Positions 35,851-37,628 of a DNA stretch of 37,628 bases are shown in pieces (the first letter of the stretch is position 1; each line of letters opens with the position of its first letter). A program made the translations under genes and the position numbers. Origin of the DNA: Candidatus Sumerlaeota bacterium (GTDB taxonomy: Bacteria; Sumerlaeota; Sumerlaeia; JADFCW01); the NCBI GenBank assembly GCA_017161705.1, contig JADFCW010000020.1, forward strand, positions 1 to 37,628, given 5' to 3'. A model generated the notes under the pieces. It made no database searches, had not been told where the DNA came from, and worked only from the letters and a program-made list of their open reading frames with translations.

Positions 35851-36270
35851 ATGTCTCATGTGGAACGTTTCTCCGTCTCGATGAACGCCGAGCTCCTGAA
35901 ACGCTTTGATGAGCACATCGGCCGCAAGGGATATCCCAACCGCTCGGAGGCCATTCGCGACCTGGTGCGCAATGCGTTGGTCGAGGAGCAATGGAACCGC
36001 CCCAACGAGAAACTTGCCGCCACTGTGACGCTCGTCTATGACCACCACAAGCGGGAACTGGCCGAACGTCTGGCCCATATTCAACACCATCATGGCGGGC
36101 TTGTAGTGGCCGCCACCCACGTGCACCTCGACAACGACAATTGTCTCGAAGTGGTGATCCTGCGGGGTGTTTCCGAGCAGGTGCGCCAGCTGGCCGAACT
36201 TCTCATCGCCCAGAAAGGCGTCAAGCACGGCCGGGCTACTTATACGACCGAAGGGAAAAACTTGTGGTGA
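35851..36270 (+). CDS. nikR: Nickel-responsive transcriptional regulator NikR
   Basis: RHH N-terminus RFSVSMNAELLKRFDEHIGRKGYPNRSEAIRDLVRNAL; Ni ligands HHHG...HVHLDNDNC. Confidence 0.94.
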   Translation: MSHVERFSVSMNAELLKRFDEHIGRKGYPNRSEAIRDLVRNALVEEQWNRPNEKLAATVTLVYDHHKRELAERLAHIQHHHGGLVVAATHVHLDNDNCLEVVILRGVSEQVRQLAELLIAQKGVKHGRATYTTEGKNLW

Positions 36271-36287
36271 GAACGATATGGGGAAGC

Positions 36288-36431
36288 ATGAACGCGGAAC
36301 GATGAATGATGAAGGCAAAAGGAGACGATAATGAAAGAGGACAGGCGGTTTAGCTTTGCCATCCAGAGTATCGAATGAAAAAAACTGTTTTTTATTTTCC
36401 CATTTTTCATCATTCCTCGTTCCTCGTTCAT
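36288..36431. repeat. Imperfect 26-bp inverted repeat flanking ~92 bp
   Basis: 36288-36313 ATGAACGCGGAACGATGAATGATGAA; reverse complement of 36406-36431 ATGAACGAGGAACGAGGAATGATGAA (24/26). Confidence 0.7.
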
Positions 36432-37628
36432 CTATTCATCTATCTGATCATTTCTCATTCCTTCTCTCAACATGCCTCCGGCGCGGGGAACGGCGCGCAC
36501 AGCGCCGGTGCCGAAGGCCTTGAGATCGCTTTCGATAAACGGCCACATGCGCTTGAACAGTTCGTTGCGAACCTCGGGGTGGCTGGTCGCTACATCGTTG
36601 CAGCAGTTGCGGTCCTGTGCCAGATTGAACAGTTCCACATGGTGGGTTAGCTTTTCAGTCACCACGGGGTAGGCGATTATTTTCCATTGCTCGGTGCGAA
36701 TCATCCGGTCTTTCACATGGACCATGTTGGCCATGTAGCGGGATTTTTTATAGAGTTTGAGTGTGACCGGATCAATTTCATGGACCAAGCCGTAGCCGGC
36801 GAAGTCGTAGTCGAGATGACCGGCGATGAAAAAGCTGGGCGACGACAGACCGGTCTCGCCGTAGATCCAGCGTTCGCGGTCGTCCTCGACGCCGGTTTCG
36901 ATGTCGCGCAGGCGGGAGACGCCCTCGGCCGATTCGAGCGGCGGCAGGCCGAGTGCATCGAGGAGGGTTGGGGCAATGTCCACGGAGCGGACGAGGCGTT
37001 GCAGGCGACGGCCGGCATATTTTTGCTTTGGAAATTTGATGGCCAGCGGCACATGGGTATCGCTATCGCCCCAGAGAAAGAAACCGTGCGTCGAGGAGCC
37101 GTAAATATAGCGCAGCCCCGGCTCGGGCAGGTTCTCTCCGTGATCGGCCATCAGCACAATATAGGAATTGTCATAGAGACCGGCTTTTTTAATCTCGGCG
37201 ATGAGGGCGCCGAAGGCGTCGTTGACCGAGCGTGTCAGAGCGTTATAGAGGTTCATTTCCTGTGTAAAAATCCACGCGGTGTCCTCTTCGGAAAACTGCT
37301 GCTGCAATTCTTTGTTCTCCAGAATTTTTTCCAGCAGCGACCGGTAGCCGAAACGGTTGAGCACCGGCCCGAACGACGGCGCAAATTGCGTGGAATAGGG
37401 ATACGAAACGCAGAAGGGAATATGGATCGAGCACAGGTGAATGGCCTGGAAGAACTTCGGCTCCGAGCGCATCCGCCGAAGATGCTTTGCGACCGCCTCG
37501 GTCATGAACTCCGGCCGATAGGTGGCGCGATAGGCAGCATTCATCCGCAAGCTGGGATCGAAATAAAACCCCAGCCGGTTGTTGAGGAAAAAGTAGTAGA
37601 GAATGGTGGGGAATTGGACCGAGCTCAT
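36432..37628 (-). CDS. Sulfatase family protein, N-terminus outside the window
   Basis: ADHGENLPEPG; THGFFLWGDSDTHVPLAIKFPKQ; SVDIAPTLLDALGLP. Confidence 0.88.
   Translation of the reverse strand: MSSVQFPTILYYFFLNNRLGFYFDPSLRMNAAYRATYRPEFMTEAVAKHLRRMRSEPKFFQAIHLCSIHIPFCVSYPYSTQFAPSFGPVLNRFGYRSLLEKILENKELQQQFSEEDTAWIFTQEMNLYNALTRSVNDAFGALIAEIKKAGLYDNSYIVLMADHGENLPEPGLRYIYGSSTHGFFLWGDSDTHVPLAIKFPKQKYAGRRLQRLVRSVDIAPTLLDALGLPPLESAEGVSRLRDIETGVEDDRERWIYGETGLSSPSFFIAGHLDYDFAGYGLVHEIDPVTLKLYKKSRYMANMVHVKDRMIRTEQWKIIAYPVVTEKLTHHVELFNLAQDRNCCNDVATSHPEVRNELFKRMWPFIESDLKAFGTGAVRAVPRAGGMLREGMRNDQIDE

Noticed and set aside
36240-36431. 63-aa minus-strand ORF downstream of nikR
   Set aside because: Composed mostly of the inverted-repeat arms; likely spurious

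Overview
A GC-rich bacterial chromosome segment. Its central feature is a continuous same-strand (+) run of about 15 kb (~8.2-23.1 kb) that looks like an unusual NAD-linked [NiFe]-hydrogenase/heterodisulfide-reductase-type flavin-based electron-bifurcation system. Order: hydrogenase maturation protease, hdrC, hdrB, N-terminal half of hdrA, DRTGG, HATPase, [FeFe]-hydrogenase-like Fe-S sensor protein, DRTGG, PHP, HATPase, nuoE, [2Fe-2S] ferredoxin, nuoF, a fusion of a NuoG/HydA-type Fe-S N-terminus with the C-terminal half of HdrA, mvhD, mvhG, mvhA. The layout looks as if a HydABC-type cassette, with its regulatory genes, had been spliced into the middle of hdrA inside an hdrCBA-mvhDGA operon, splitting the HdrA flavoprotein into two polypeptides encoded 6.9 kb apart. 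Flanking genes are mostly ordinary: radical SAM/SPASM (partial), Tat-exported Gfo/Idh/MocA oxidoreductase, six-domain S1 protein, a DUF3592/ATPase mini-operon, nadD, ABC ATPase, ruvAB, LysE, prepilin-like protein, MFS, a YfhO / YdjY-acylphosphatase / beta-propeller hydrolase-like operon, nikR and a partial sulfatase. Intergenic space carries several repeat families: a degenerate 9-bp tandem repeat (GTCCGACNN) at seven clear sites, one of them in frame inside the LysE-family gene; a REP-like palindrome in three copies; and a 26-bp inverted repeat built of 7-bp units. No CRISPR array, tRNA, rRNA or transposase was recognised. All assignments come from reading the sequence by eye; no database search was run.
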